DNA of 64,000 bases, taken from the NCBI GenBank assembly GCA_900548275.1, contig URJY01000002.1:124001-188000 (forward strand), written 5' to 3'. Under the pieces are notes generated by a model, which ran no database searches, was not told the DNA's origin, and saw nothing but the letters and a program-made list of their open reading frames with translations. The position numbers and the translations under genes were made by a program. The DNA is from an uncultured Opitutales bacterium (GTDB lineage Bacteria; Verrucomicrobiota; Verrucomicrobiia; Opitutales; Intestinicryptomonadaceae). This document shows positions 35,039 to 42,946 of this stretch, in pieces (within the stretch, counting starts at the first letter, position 1; each line of letters begins with the position of its first letter).

Positions 35039-36118
35039 GTGAAGATAAAATTTGTCAGGCTCGAAAATTTCAGAAACATCGGTTTTGCCGATGTGCCGCT
35101 CGACTGCCCGAACGTCTGGATTTGCGGAAAAAACGCGCAGGGCAAGACCAATCTGCTCGAGGCGTTGGGAATGCTCTGCGCGCTGCGTTCGTTCAGAACG
35201 TCGGAGATGTCGGCGACGGTTGCCTGCGGCTCGTCGGAGGCGCGGATACTCGCGGGAATTTCGCACGAAAAATTCGGCGAATGCGAAGTGCTGCTGTCGA
35301 TTTCCGCAAAACGGCGCGCGTTCATAGGCGATGAGGAAATAAAATTTTCCGACTTCATCGGACGCTTCCCCGTGCTCGCGATGGGCAACGAAGACGCAAA
35401 GCTTCTGCGCGGTTCGCCCGAAGTGCGGCGGCGCGATGCCGATATGTTCATTTCGTCGATTGACGGCGGCTATTTCGCCGCACTGCGCACATACCACAAC
35501 GCGCTCGCCCACCGCAATGCGCTGTTGCGCGACGGATGCCAAGACCCGCGCGTTTACACGCCGTTTGAAACGCAAATGGCGGAGGCGGCAAAAACGCTTT
35601 TCGATTTGCGGCGCGAAGTGCTCGGAAAGCTCGGCGGGCTTGCGACGCAAAAGTACGAAATTCTGGCGCGCGAAAACGGCGAAAGCGCGGACGTAAAAAT
35701 CAAGCCGAACTGCGAAGTCGAAACGGCGCACTCGCTGCTCGACGTGCTCGAAAAAAACCGACCGCGCGACATCGAACGCCGAACGACTTCGCACGGGCCG
35801 CACCGCGACGACTTCAAAATTCTCGTCGGCGGACGCGACGCGAAAACGTACGCGTCGGAGGGACAGCAGAGGTCGGCTGTCATCGCGCTGAAGCTTGCGC
35901 AGTTCGACATTCTGCGCGACGCGCTCGGCGTCCGCCCCGTGCTGCTTTGCGACGACATATTGGGAGAGCTTGACGCGTCCCGACGCGCCGCGTTCTGGGA
36001 ATGCGTAGACCCCGAAGCGCAGGTCGCCGCAACCTCAACCGAACCCGCGCCCGACGACGCGCTGCGCGGCAAGTGGCAAACCTTGGCGGTAGAGAAAGGG
36101 GAATTCAAATGCCTGTAA
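35039..36118 (+). CDS. recF: DNA replication/repair protein RecF
   Basis: A 359-residue SMC-like ATPase that loads RecA onto gapped DNA. Walker A is GKNAQGKTNLLEALG (about 30-44), the signature segment is TSHGPHRDDF... ASEGQQRSAVIALKLAQ, and Walker B is PVLLCDDILGELDASRR. The start is GTG at 35039-35041 (MKIKFVRLENFRNIG). It overlaps the next gene by 10 nt. Unlike the classic dnaA-dnaN-recF order, dnaN is 23 kb away in this window. Confidence 0.95.
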   Translation: MKIKFVRLENFRNIGFADVPLDCPNVWICGKNAQGKTNLLEALGMLCALRSFRTSEMSATVACGSSEARILAGISHEKFGECEVLLSISAKRRAFIGDEEIKFSDFIGRFPVLAMGNEDAKLLRGSPEVRRRDADMFISSIDGGYFAALRTYHNALAHRNALLRDGCQDPRVYTPFETQMAEAAKTLFDLRREVLGKLGGLATQKYEILARENGESADVKIKPNCEVETAHSLLDVLEKNRPRDIERRTTSHGPHRDDFKILVGGRDAKTYASEGQQRSAVIALKLAQFDILRDALGVRPVLLCDDILGELDASRRAAFWECVDPEAQVAATSTEPAPDDALRGKWQTLAVEKGEFKCL

Positions 36119-37092
36119 ACGCCGTGCTCGAAAAAATTTTTAGCGAAAACGCCCGCAGCAGTCGAGCCGTCGTGCCGTGGGGGGATTTCATTGACACCGC
36201 CCTTTACGACGAAAATCTTGGCTACTACCGACGCGCCGACAAACTGCGCGTGGGCGGCGACGGCGCGGATTTCTACACTTCGGTAAGCCTAAAAAACCGC
36301 GTGTTCTCGGAGCTTGTCGAAAACGCCGCGCGGACTCTGGCAACGCGCAGCGGCTTCGATTTCGACGCGCTCGAATTTTACGAAATCGGCGCGGAGGGCG
36401 ACAGGCGCATTATCGAAAATTCGCGCGCGGCAAAGCTCGGCGACGAAATCGAAATCCCGCCGAAGGCAATCGTGGTTTCCAACGAGCTTTTGGACGCGCG
36501 TCCGTTTTCGCGCTTCAAGTTTTGCGGCGGCAAATGGCGCAAGGGCTTTGTGGAAATCTCAAAAGGCGCGGACGGTTTTTCGGCGGCGGAGGTTTTCGGC
36601 GAACCCGAAAAATTCGAACTCGACGCGCTCGAAAAATATTTTCCGCGTACGAAAGTCGAGGGCTTTAGAATCGACATTTCCTTCGACGCGCTCGGGCTTT
36701 TCGAAAAAATCTGCTCCGCGCCGTGGCGCGGCATTTTGATTTTCGCCGACTATTTCAGAACCGCCGCCGAACTCTCGGAACTGCCCAACGGCACGGCTCG
36801 CGGATACTTCAAACACTCCGACCGCGCCGACATCCTGCGCGACGCGGGAGAAGCCGACATCACGTTTTCGCCGTGTTCCGATATGCTGCGCGACATAGCC
36901 GAAAAATGCGGACTGCAAAATTTCGCGGAGGAAAGTCAGGAGAATTTTTTCGTAAAAAACGCCGAGGAGACAATGCGGAAAATCGCGCAGTCGCCCGACC
37001 CGTTCGACCCGCGCAAGCGCGAGCTTGTGCAGCTGCTAAGCCCCGTGCATATGGGCGCGGCGTTCCGCGTAATTTCGGCGGTGCGCAAATAA
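36109..37092 (+). CDS. MidA/NDUFAF7-type SAM-dependent methyltransferase
   Basis: A 327-residue class I methyltransferase of the DUF185 family. LGYYRRADKLRVGGDGADFYTSVSLKNRVFSELV (about 39-72) is the family hallmark. ALEFYEIGAEGDR replaces the glycine-rich SAM motif, VVSNELLDARPFSRF is motif II, and FADYF and GTARGYFKHS follow. In mitochondria this family dimethylates an arginine of complex I; bacterial substrates are unknown. ATG 36109 overlaps the recF end by 10 nt, so it is translationally coupled. Confidence 0.8.
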   Translation: MPVNAVLEKIFSENARSSRAVVPWGDFIDTALYDENLGYYRRADKLRVGGDGADFYTSVSLKNRVFSELVENAARTLATRSGFDFDALEFYEIGAEGDRRIIENSRAAKLGDEIEIPPKAIVVSNELLDARPFSRFKFCGGKWRKGFVEISKGADGFSAAEVFGEPEKFELDALEKYFPRTKVEGFRIDISFDALGLFEKICSAPWRGILIFADYFRTAAELSELPNGTARGYFKHSDRADILRDAGEADITFSPCSDMLRDIAEKCGLQNFAEESQENFFVKNAEETMRKIAQSPDPFDPRKRELVQLLSPVHMGAAFRVISAVRK

Positions 37093-37129
37093 TGCGGACA
37101 AACCGTCGTCCGTAATCCCGTACGTAAAA

Positions 37130-37168
37130 CCGAAAAAGAGGGGATTGTCGTTTCCGGCAATCCCCTCT
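37130..37168 (-). terminator. Terminator of the DUF6259-like gene
   Basis: AAGAGGGGATTG (37136-37147) and CAATCCCCTCTT (37157-37168 side) form a perfect 12-bp stem; on the minus strand TTTTTCGGTTTT follows. It may also stop read-through from the convergent methyltransferase gene. Confidence 0.75.
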
Positions 37169-37193
37169 TCGATTGAAACATTTCGGTACATTT

Positions 37194-39299
37194 TTATTTG
37201 CCGTCCGCGCGTCTGAAGACCATCACCGCAAGTTCGTTTTTCGGCAACGAGACGGAAGCGCGCGCCCCCGAACCGCAAACCTTCGCACCCGACGCGGAAT
37301 CGCCTCCGACATAGGAATAACCTTCGACGGTAAAGGTCGCATCGAGCGAGGCGAGGTGCGACTGCGTTGCCGCAACCGCCAGTTCGTCGCCGCGTGTAAA
37401 GACCGAATAGGAAACTTTCGGAGTCGATGCCCTCGCGAAATCCGTATCGCAAAACCTGCCCTCGACTATCAGCGAATGATATTTTGCGCGAAGCCTGTTT
37501 ATTTTTCCCATATGCGCCTTATAGCGGGGCGCATCGTCGATTGTGGCGCGGCATCGGTAGATTTCCACGTCGCTGCGCCAGCCGCGCAGGACGGCGAGAT
37601 TCAGCCTGCGTTCGGTGTCGTTGTCGTCGCGGATTTCGCGGTCGGAAGTATTAACCTCGGGAAAAGTGTATTTGACCACGGGCGAAAAACGCGTGCGGGG
37701 AACTCCGAATTTGTCGATGTAGGCGATGTCGGTATTCACCCAGACGCTGTGTACAAAATCGACGTGCTGGAAGGTCGCGTCGGAAGTCACTTCTATGCCG
37801 AAGCTCATTTGCGGATTTTTGGATTTCGCATAGTCGCGCAATTCCTTTACCATTGCAACCTTGTCCGCCATAAGCTCCATGGAGGGAACGCGGTGTCCGT
37901 GCGAAGAGTCCCAACATATTTCGACGAAACCGAGCTGGTCGAAGAATACGCCGTCCGCGCCCATCTCGACAACCCTGTCTATCTTCCGCTTCATTTCGTC
38001 TATCCAGACGCGCGAGGTCGGACAGGCGATGGCGAAGGTTTTCGAGCAAAAGGCGCGCATACTCGTGCCGTCGCCGCCGAATGGATAGCGTTCGACAAAC
38101 GGCGTACCGTTCTGGTTTTTCACGCACAACTTGTGTCCGACTTTTTTGTAGAAGTCGGTAGACATATCAATCAGCTGTCCGTTGAAATATACGACGACTT
38201 TTCCGCCGCGCTTTTGCGCCTCGGATATGTATTTTTTGAGGGCTTCGTCGCCGCCCTGCGTGGTGTCGGGCGAATAGTTCGGATACCCCGAATCGTGTCC
38301 CTCGAGCGTCCAACCGAACATCAGAATGGTGTCTATACCCGCGGAATTTCCTATGTCGGCAAGTTTCGGCAGCTCGGAATACGGAAATATTACGGTGCCG
38401 TACTGGTGGCGCATAATCAGCCGCTGCCATCCGTTTGACTCGGCAAACGATTTCGGCGCGGGCTTGCAGTCGAACCACGAATCGGCCCATTTGCGGTATT
38501 TTTTCGCGCCGATATGCCAGTCTCCCGCGTGGGGAGAAACGACGTATTCGGGATATTTTTTCGACTCGCCCGCATTCAGGAACGGATACTTTGCCATCGC
38601 CAAATCAACGGGTTTGTAGCCGCCGCCGTCTTTGCGCAGCCTGAAAAGGTGCATCGTCTGGGTAAACGACGAATCGTGGCTTCCGACATAGAGGCCGCAA
38701 CGCCCGTCGTCGAGAACGTAGAAGTTGCACGATGTTCTCCCGGGGTAGAGAAATCCGCGTTCTATTGCCTTGTTGTCCTGCGCAATATATTGCGAATGCG
38801 CCCCGCGAATCCAGTTCGGAATGTCCCTAAATTCCATTCCCGCATAGTGCGACAACACAAGTTTGCTGTCCTTTTCGAGTTTTGCGTTCCCAATCACGGG
38901 GAACTGGAATTCGCGCAAAACCTTGTTTTTCGATTTATTTGAAATTTCGGGAACAAAGCGGATTTCGTCGCCGACGACTTCGCAGTCGATTTTCACGGGG
39001 AACTCGCCTCCGTAGACGATTCGCAACTTGCAGTCTCCCAATTTTTCGACCTTTGCGGGAACATTTCCGCTCTCGACAACCTCCTCCAACAAAAGTCCGT
39101 CCTGATAGATTATCCGCCAGATTCCGCCGCCGCCCGCATACTCGCGTTCGGAAACAAGATTCCTAAGCGAAATCAAATTTCCGTTTCCGTCGAAGGCTAT
39201 TTTGATTTTTTCGTTCCCTATTTCCGTGTCCGCGGCAAACAGGCAACCCGACGCGAAAAAAAACGCCGACAATGTTTTCGATAATTTTACAATACCCAT
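37194..39299 (-). CDS. Secreted glycoside hydrolase-like protein (DUF6259-like)
   Basis: A 701-residue exported protein. The start MGIVKLSKTLSAFFFASGCLFAAD is a signal peptide. The N-terminal 270 residues are a beta-sandwich (EKIKIAFDGNGNLISLRNLVSEREYAGGGG). The central domain is a TIM barrel: DTILMFGWTLEGHDSGYPNYSPD, GKVVVYFNGQLID, KIDRVVEMGADGVFFDQLGFVEICWDSSHGH and SFGIEVTSDATFQHVDFVHS. The aspartate of GVFFDQLG and the glutamate of GIEV are candidate catalytic residues, as in related alpha-galactosidase-like clans. The C-terminal beta domain follows. I match it to the DUF6259 group by layout; the substrate is not known. Divergent from the GH5 gene. Confidence 0.75.
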   Translation of the reverse strand: MGIVKLSKTLSAFFFASGCLFAADTEIGNEKIKIAFDGNGNLISLRNLVSEREYAGGGGIWRIIYQDGLLLEEVVESGNVPAKVEKLGDCKLRIVYGGEFPVKIDCEVVGDEIRFVPEISNKSKNKVLREFQFPVIGNAKLEKDSKLVLSHYAGMEFRDIPNWIRGAHSQYIAQDNKAIERGFLYPGRTSCNFYVLDDGRCGLYVGSHDSSFTQTMHLFRLRKDGGGYKPVDLAMAKYPFLNAGESKKYPEYVVSPHAGDWHIGAKKYRKWADSWFDCKPAPKSFAESNGWQRLIMRHQYGTVIFPYSELPKLADIGNSAGIDTILMFGWTLEGHDSGYPNYSPDTTQGGDEALKKYISEAQKRGGKVVVYFNGQLIDMSTDFYKKVGHKLCVKNQNGTPFVERYPFGGDGTSMRAFCSKTFAIACPTSRVWIDEMKRKIDRVVEMGADGVFFDQLGFVEICWDSSHGHRVPSMELMADKVAMVKELRDYAKSKNPQMSFGIEVTSDATFQHVDFVHSVWVNTDIAYIDKFGVPRTRFSPVVKYTFPEVNTSDREIRDDNDTERRLNLAVLRGWRSDVEIYRCRATIDDAPRYKAHMGKINRLRAKYHSLIVEGRFCDTDFARASTPKVSYSVFTRGDELAVAATQSHLASLDATFTVEGYSYVGGDSASGAKVCGSGARASVSLPKNELAVMVFRRADGK

Positions 39300-39474
39300 A
39301 ATGTCTTACCTCCGACATTGGGTATATCAAATATGCACAAAAACGGCAAAAGAAAAAAACGGATATCTTGAAAAATCCAGATATGCGATACAACGGCGAA
39401 AGGAGCTGCCGATTTTTCGGGATTTGTTTTTAAAGGGTTGACCGCTGTTTTGTTAACGTTTAACATTGCGGTTT

Positions 39475-40593
39475 ATGAAGAGGAGAGATTTTATAAAAAC
39501 CGCCGTTTCCGCCGCGGCAATCGCGCCCGCCATGACTTTTGCGGAGCGTTCCGCGCCCGCCGCCGTGCAAAAGAAGACGGTTCTGCCGCGCCGCAGGGGT
39601 TTCAATTTGCTCAATATGTTTCTGCCCGTCGGCAACACGTTCAAAGGTTCGGGCAACTACGATTTGGGCGCGTTCCGCGAGGAGGATTTTGCGATAATAA
39701 AAGAGTGGGGTTTCGACTTCGTGCGGCTGCCCCTCTGCTACTGGTGTTGGAGCTCCGAAGACGACTGGTTTAGGATGGACGAAAAGCCGCTCAAGCAAAT
39801 CGACCAAGCCGTCGAGTGGGGGCGTCAGTACGGAATACACGTAAACATCAACTTCCACCGCGCCCCGGGGTATTGCGTCAACCCCGACCCCGTAATAAAG
39901 CTCGGGAGCAATCTGCTTACGGACGAAGCTCCGCGCGAGGCGTTCTGTTATCAGTGGGCGAAATTCGCCGAACGCTACAAGGGCATTCCGAGTTCGCAGC
40001 TGAGTTTCGACATGCTCAACGAACCGCCCAAGCGCAACCGCGACGGCTACATCAAGGTTGTCCGCGACGCCGTAAAGTCAATCCGCGACTCCGACCCCGA
40101 CCGCCTCGTTTGCGCCGACGGCTTCGACTACGGCAACGTTCCGATTGGCGAATTTGCCGACATCGAAAATTTCTACCAGAGCGCGCGCGGCTACAGTCCG
40201 CACGTAATCACGCATTTTAGGGCGCGCTGGATGCCGCATTTGATGAATTTCCCCGAGGAAAAGCTAAAGTGGCCAATCGAACACAACGGTAAGTTCTACG
40301 ACAAAAACGCCCTCGCCGAAATGTACGAGCAAAACTGGGGCGCGTGGGAACGCGGCGGCGGCGCGGTGCACGTGGGCGAATTCGGCTGCCACAACCAGAC
40401 CCCGCCGCAAATCGCAAACGCGTGGTTCAGGGACATCCTCGAGGTGTACAAACAGCGCAACTGGGGATGGGCTTTGTGGCGGCTGCGCGGAAGTTTCGGC
40501 GTGCTCGACTCCGAGCGCGTCGGCGTAAAGTTCGAAAACTTCGGGGGCGCAAAGCTCGACCGCGAACTTCTCGAAATACTGAAGCAGGGTTAG
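39475..40593 (+). CDS. Secreted glycoside hydrolase family 5 (cellulase-like)
   Basis: A 372-residue exported (beta/alpha)8-barrel enzyme. The N-terminus MKRRDFIKTAVSAAAIAPAMTFA carries a Tat-type RRDFIK motif. GH5 signatures are RGFNLLNMF, FDFVRLPLCYWCW, INFHRAPGYCVN, the acid/base in FDMLNEPPK (Glu183) and the nucleophile in HVGEFGCHN (Glu302). WALWRLRGSFGVLDSERVGV near the end is typical. Likely acts on beta-glucan or mannan. The in-frame upstream start at 39466 is less likely. Followed by a strong terminator. Its divergent partner is the DUF6259-like gene, so the two may be co-regulated. Confidence 0.9.
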   Translation: MKRRDFIKTAVSAAAIAPAMTFAERSAPAAVQKKTVLPRRRGFNLLNMFLPVGNTFKGSGNYDLGAFREEDFAIIKEWGFDFVRLPLCYWCWSSEDDWFRMDEKPLKQIDQAVEWGRQYGIHVNINFHRAPGYCVNPDPVIKLGSNLLTDEAPREAFCYQWAKFAERYKGIPSSQLSFDMLNEPPKRNRDGYIKVVRDAVKSIRDSDPDRLVCADGFDYGNVPIGEFADIENFYQSARGYSPHVITHFRARWMPHLMNFPEEKLKWPIEHNGKFYDKNALAEMYEQNWGAWERGGGAVHVGEFGCHNQTPPQIANAWFRDILEVYKQRNWGWALWRLRGSFGVLDSERVGVKFENFGGAKLDRELLEILKQG

Positions 40594-40632
40594 CCCCGAC
40601 TTTCGCCGAAGCGCGCGCCAAGCGCGCAAAAC

Positions 40633-40671
40633 AAAACGCGTGCGGATGAAAAGTTCCGCACGCGTTTTTTG
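40633..40671. terminator. Bidirectional terminator between GH5 and lpxB
   Basis: AAAACGCGTGCGGA (40633-40646) pairs perfectly with TCCGCACGCGTTTT (40655-40668). T-runs occur on both strands, so it serves the convergent GH5 and lpxB genes. Confidence 0.85.
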
Positions 40672-40695
40672 TTTTCGGAAAATTCGGAAAGATTT

Positions 40696-41862
40696 CTAAA
40701 CTTCGCCGATTTTCGCCAAGAGCCATTCCGCCGCCGACATCTTCGACGGCGCGCGCAATACCGCCTTGAGCTTTTCGGCGTAGTCGGCAAACAAGCCGCG
40801 TTCGCCGATACAGCTTTGCATGTACGCCGCGAGTTTTTTGGGCGACGCCTCGAACTGGACGAACTCGCGCCACGCGGGTTTGTCCAAAATAATATTTGCT
40901 ATGCTCAAATATTTTATATTAACAAGCGAACGACCCACGACGTACGTAAACGGATTTGCCTTGTAGACAATCGCCCCCGGGATGCCCTGCAGCGAGCACG
41001 CAAGCGACATCGTGCCCGAGCTCATCATAACGGCCTTCGCGGCGACGACCTCCGACTCGTTGGCAATCACGCGCACGCGCGGGGCGACGTCGGGATTTTC
41101 CGCGAGCACCCTGCGGATTGTCTTTTCTATCGCCGCCGTCGGATATATTGCAACGGCGCGTTCGTTCGGCATGCGGCGCAACGCGCCTATCATTACGGGG
41201 AAAATGCGCGAAACCGCAATCGAGCGGCTGCCCGCGAGCATCAGAATTTCCCCGTCGGCGCAATAGCGCACGGGCGGAACAAACGATTCGCACAAAAACG
41301 GATGTCCGACAAACGAAACGGGCAGCGCAGTGTCGGCATAGCATTTTGTTTCGAACGGGAAAATCACGGCGAGTTCGTCGAGAACCTCCGCCATCTTGAA
41401 ACGCCGCCCCGCCTTCCACGCCCAGATTTGGGGACTGATGTAATAGAGCAGCTTCACGCTGCCGCCGCCCTTTACGCTCACGCCGCGCTCCTTGAGCATT
41501 TTCGCCAAGTGCAGGTTGAAGCCGGGGTAGTCCACAAAACAGACGGCGCGCGGCTTGTATGCGGCGATCCAGTCGGCGACGGCTTCGGAAAGTTTTTTGA
41601 AAAAGCCGTAGTTTTTCAGGACTTCGAAAAGTCCCACAACGGAAAAGCTCGTCATATCGAAAAGCAGCTGCGCGCCCGCGCGGCGCAACGCCTGTCCGCC
41701 GAAAGCGCACACTTTGAGGTCGGGCTTTTCGGCGAGCGCGGATGCAATCATACGCTCCGCCTGCTCGTCGCCCGAGTGCTCGCCCGCGATTACCAGAACG
41801 TCGCACGCGCCTTTTTCGGGCGCGGCGAAGGCAAACGAGCGCATCGACAAAACGTCTTCCAT
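40696..41862 (-). CDS. lpxB: Lipid-A-disaccharide synthase
   Basis: A 388-residue LpxB, a GT19 glycosyltransferase that joins UDP-diacylglucosamine and lipid X in the inner membrane. LVIAGEHSGDEQAERMI (about 23-39), FVDYPGFNLHLAKML, YYISPQIWAWKAGRRFKM, FETKCYADTALPVSFVGHP and SSGTMSLACSLQGIPGAIVYK are the standard LpxB blocks. It shows that the organism makes lipopolysaccharide-type lipid A. The ATG overlaps the stop of the upstream oxidoreductase gene by one base. Confidence 0.95.
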   Translation of the reverse strand: MEDVLSMRSFAFAAPEKGACDVLVIAGEHSGDEQAERMIASALAEKPDLKVCAFGGQALRRAGAQLLFDMTSFSVVGLFEVLKNYGFFKKLSEAVADWIAAYKPRAVCFVDYPGFNLHLAKMLKERGVSVKGGGSVKLLYYISPQIWAWKAGRRFKMAEVLDELAVIFPFETKCYADTALPVSFVGHPFLCESFVPPVRYCADGEILMLAGSRSIAVSRIFPVMIGALRRMPNERAVAIYPTAAIEKTIRRVLAENPDVAPRVRVIANESEVVAAKAVMMSSGTMSLACSLQGIPGAIVYKANPFTYVVGRSLVNIKYLSIANIILDKPAWREFVQFEASPKKLAAYMQSCIGERGLFADYAEKLKAVLRAPSKMSAAEWLLAKIGEV

Positions 41863-42815
41863 TAGACGGCTCCGCCCTCCTCCGCCATGCGTTCGCGGAT
41901 TTGGCGCGTGATTTCGAGCGCGACTTCGAGCGCGCTAAGCCCGAGCTTTGCGTCGACCTTCGGATTCTTTTTGTTTACGACGCAGTCGGCAAAGCTTGCC
42001 AGTTCGGTCTTGAGCGGTTCGTGTTTTTCAATCGGCACTTCCTCGGGGATGATTTCGGTCGCGCCCTTTACGCGGATGACGTGCCCCTTCTGGTTCATAT
42101 AGTCGAGCGACATATACGTTCCCTTTTGGAAAATTCTGATTTCGCGCAGCTTCTTCAGGCTCACCCTGCTGACGTTGAGATTCGCCACGCATTTGTTCTC
42201 GAACTGGATTCGCGCGTTGGCGATGTCCTCGCGCTTGCTGAGCACGTTTACGCCCACCGCCTCGATTTTTTCGACGTGCGAATTCGCAAGTTTGAGCACC
42301 ACGCCGATGTCGTGAATCATAAGGTCGAGCACGACGCCCACTTCCGTGCCGCGCGGATTGAACGGCGCGAGCCTGTCGGCGGTGATGAAGCGCGGATTGT
42401 TCACGCGCGATTCCATAAACTCCATCACGGGGTTGAAGTGCTCGATGTGTCCTACCTGCACAATCAGGTTTTTCTCGCGCGCCTTTTTCACGATTAGCTC
42501 AGCGTCTTCGACCGAAGTGCAAATGGGTTTTTCTATGAGCAAATCGCAACCCTGCTCGAGAAGCGGCAGAGCCACCTCTGTATGCCTGTCCGTGGGAACT
42601 ACCACGCTTACGGCTTCGCACGCCGCGCCGAGTTCGGCTATCGACGGGAAGACCTTGCAGCCGCACTTGGCGGCGATTTCGGCGGCGCGGTCGGGATTGT
42701 TGTCGTAGATGCCGACAAGTTCTGTTGTGTCGAGTTCGGAGTAAATGCGGGCGTGGTGCTGACCCAAATAGCCTACACCGACAACGCCGCAACGCAGTTT
42801 TCCATCATTGCTCAT
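41862..42815 (-). CDS. Gfo/Idh/MocA oxidoreductase coupled to lpxB
   Basis: A 317-residue dehydrogenase: RCGVVGVGYLGQHHARIYSEL (Rossmann motif), LIEKPICTS with the catalytic lysine, VGHIEHFNP, and VVLDLMIHDIGVVLKLANS with the histidine. Shorter than the other family member at 407-1594 and of a different subgroup. Because it is translationally coupled to lpxB, it may oxidise a UDP-sugar used for lipid A. GnnA, which makes 3-keto-UDP-GlcNAc for 3-amino lipid A, belongs to this family. This is synteny-based; no aminotransferase (GnnB) is adjacent. Confidence 0.85.
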   Translation of the reverse strand: MSNDGKLRCGVVGVGYLGQHHARIYSELDTTELVGIYDNNPDRAAEIAAKCGCKVFPSIAELGAACEAVSVVVPTDRHTEVALPLLEQGCDLLIEKPICTSVEDAELIVKKAREKNLIVQVGHIEHFNPVMEFMESRVNNPRFITADRLAPFNPRGTEVGVVLDLMIHDIGVVLKLANSHVEKIEAVGVNVLSKREDIANARIQFENKCVANLNVSRVSLKKLREIRIFQKGTYMSLDYMNQKGHVIRVKGATEIIPEEVPIEKHEPLKTELASFADCVVNKKNPKVDAKLGLSALEVALEITRQIRERMAEEGGAV

Positions 42816-42896
42816 ACGTCGAAACTACGGCAACGCGCGCGCCATTACAAGAAAATTGATTGCGCGGAAATCGGCGGATGGCGGCTACCTTTTTAA

Positions 42897-42920
42897 TGAA
42901 AACCGAATCTGCAGTTTCGG
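42897..42920 (-). terminator. Probable terminator of the AsmA-like gene
   Basis: On the minus strand CCGAA-ACTGCAGA-TTCGG followed by TTTTCATT, about 30 nt past the stop of the AsmA-like gene. The stem is short. Confidence 0.45.
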
Positions 42921-42946
42921 AAAACACAAAACAACTCCGCCGTCGG

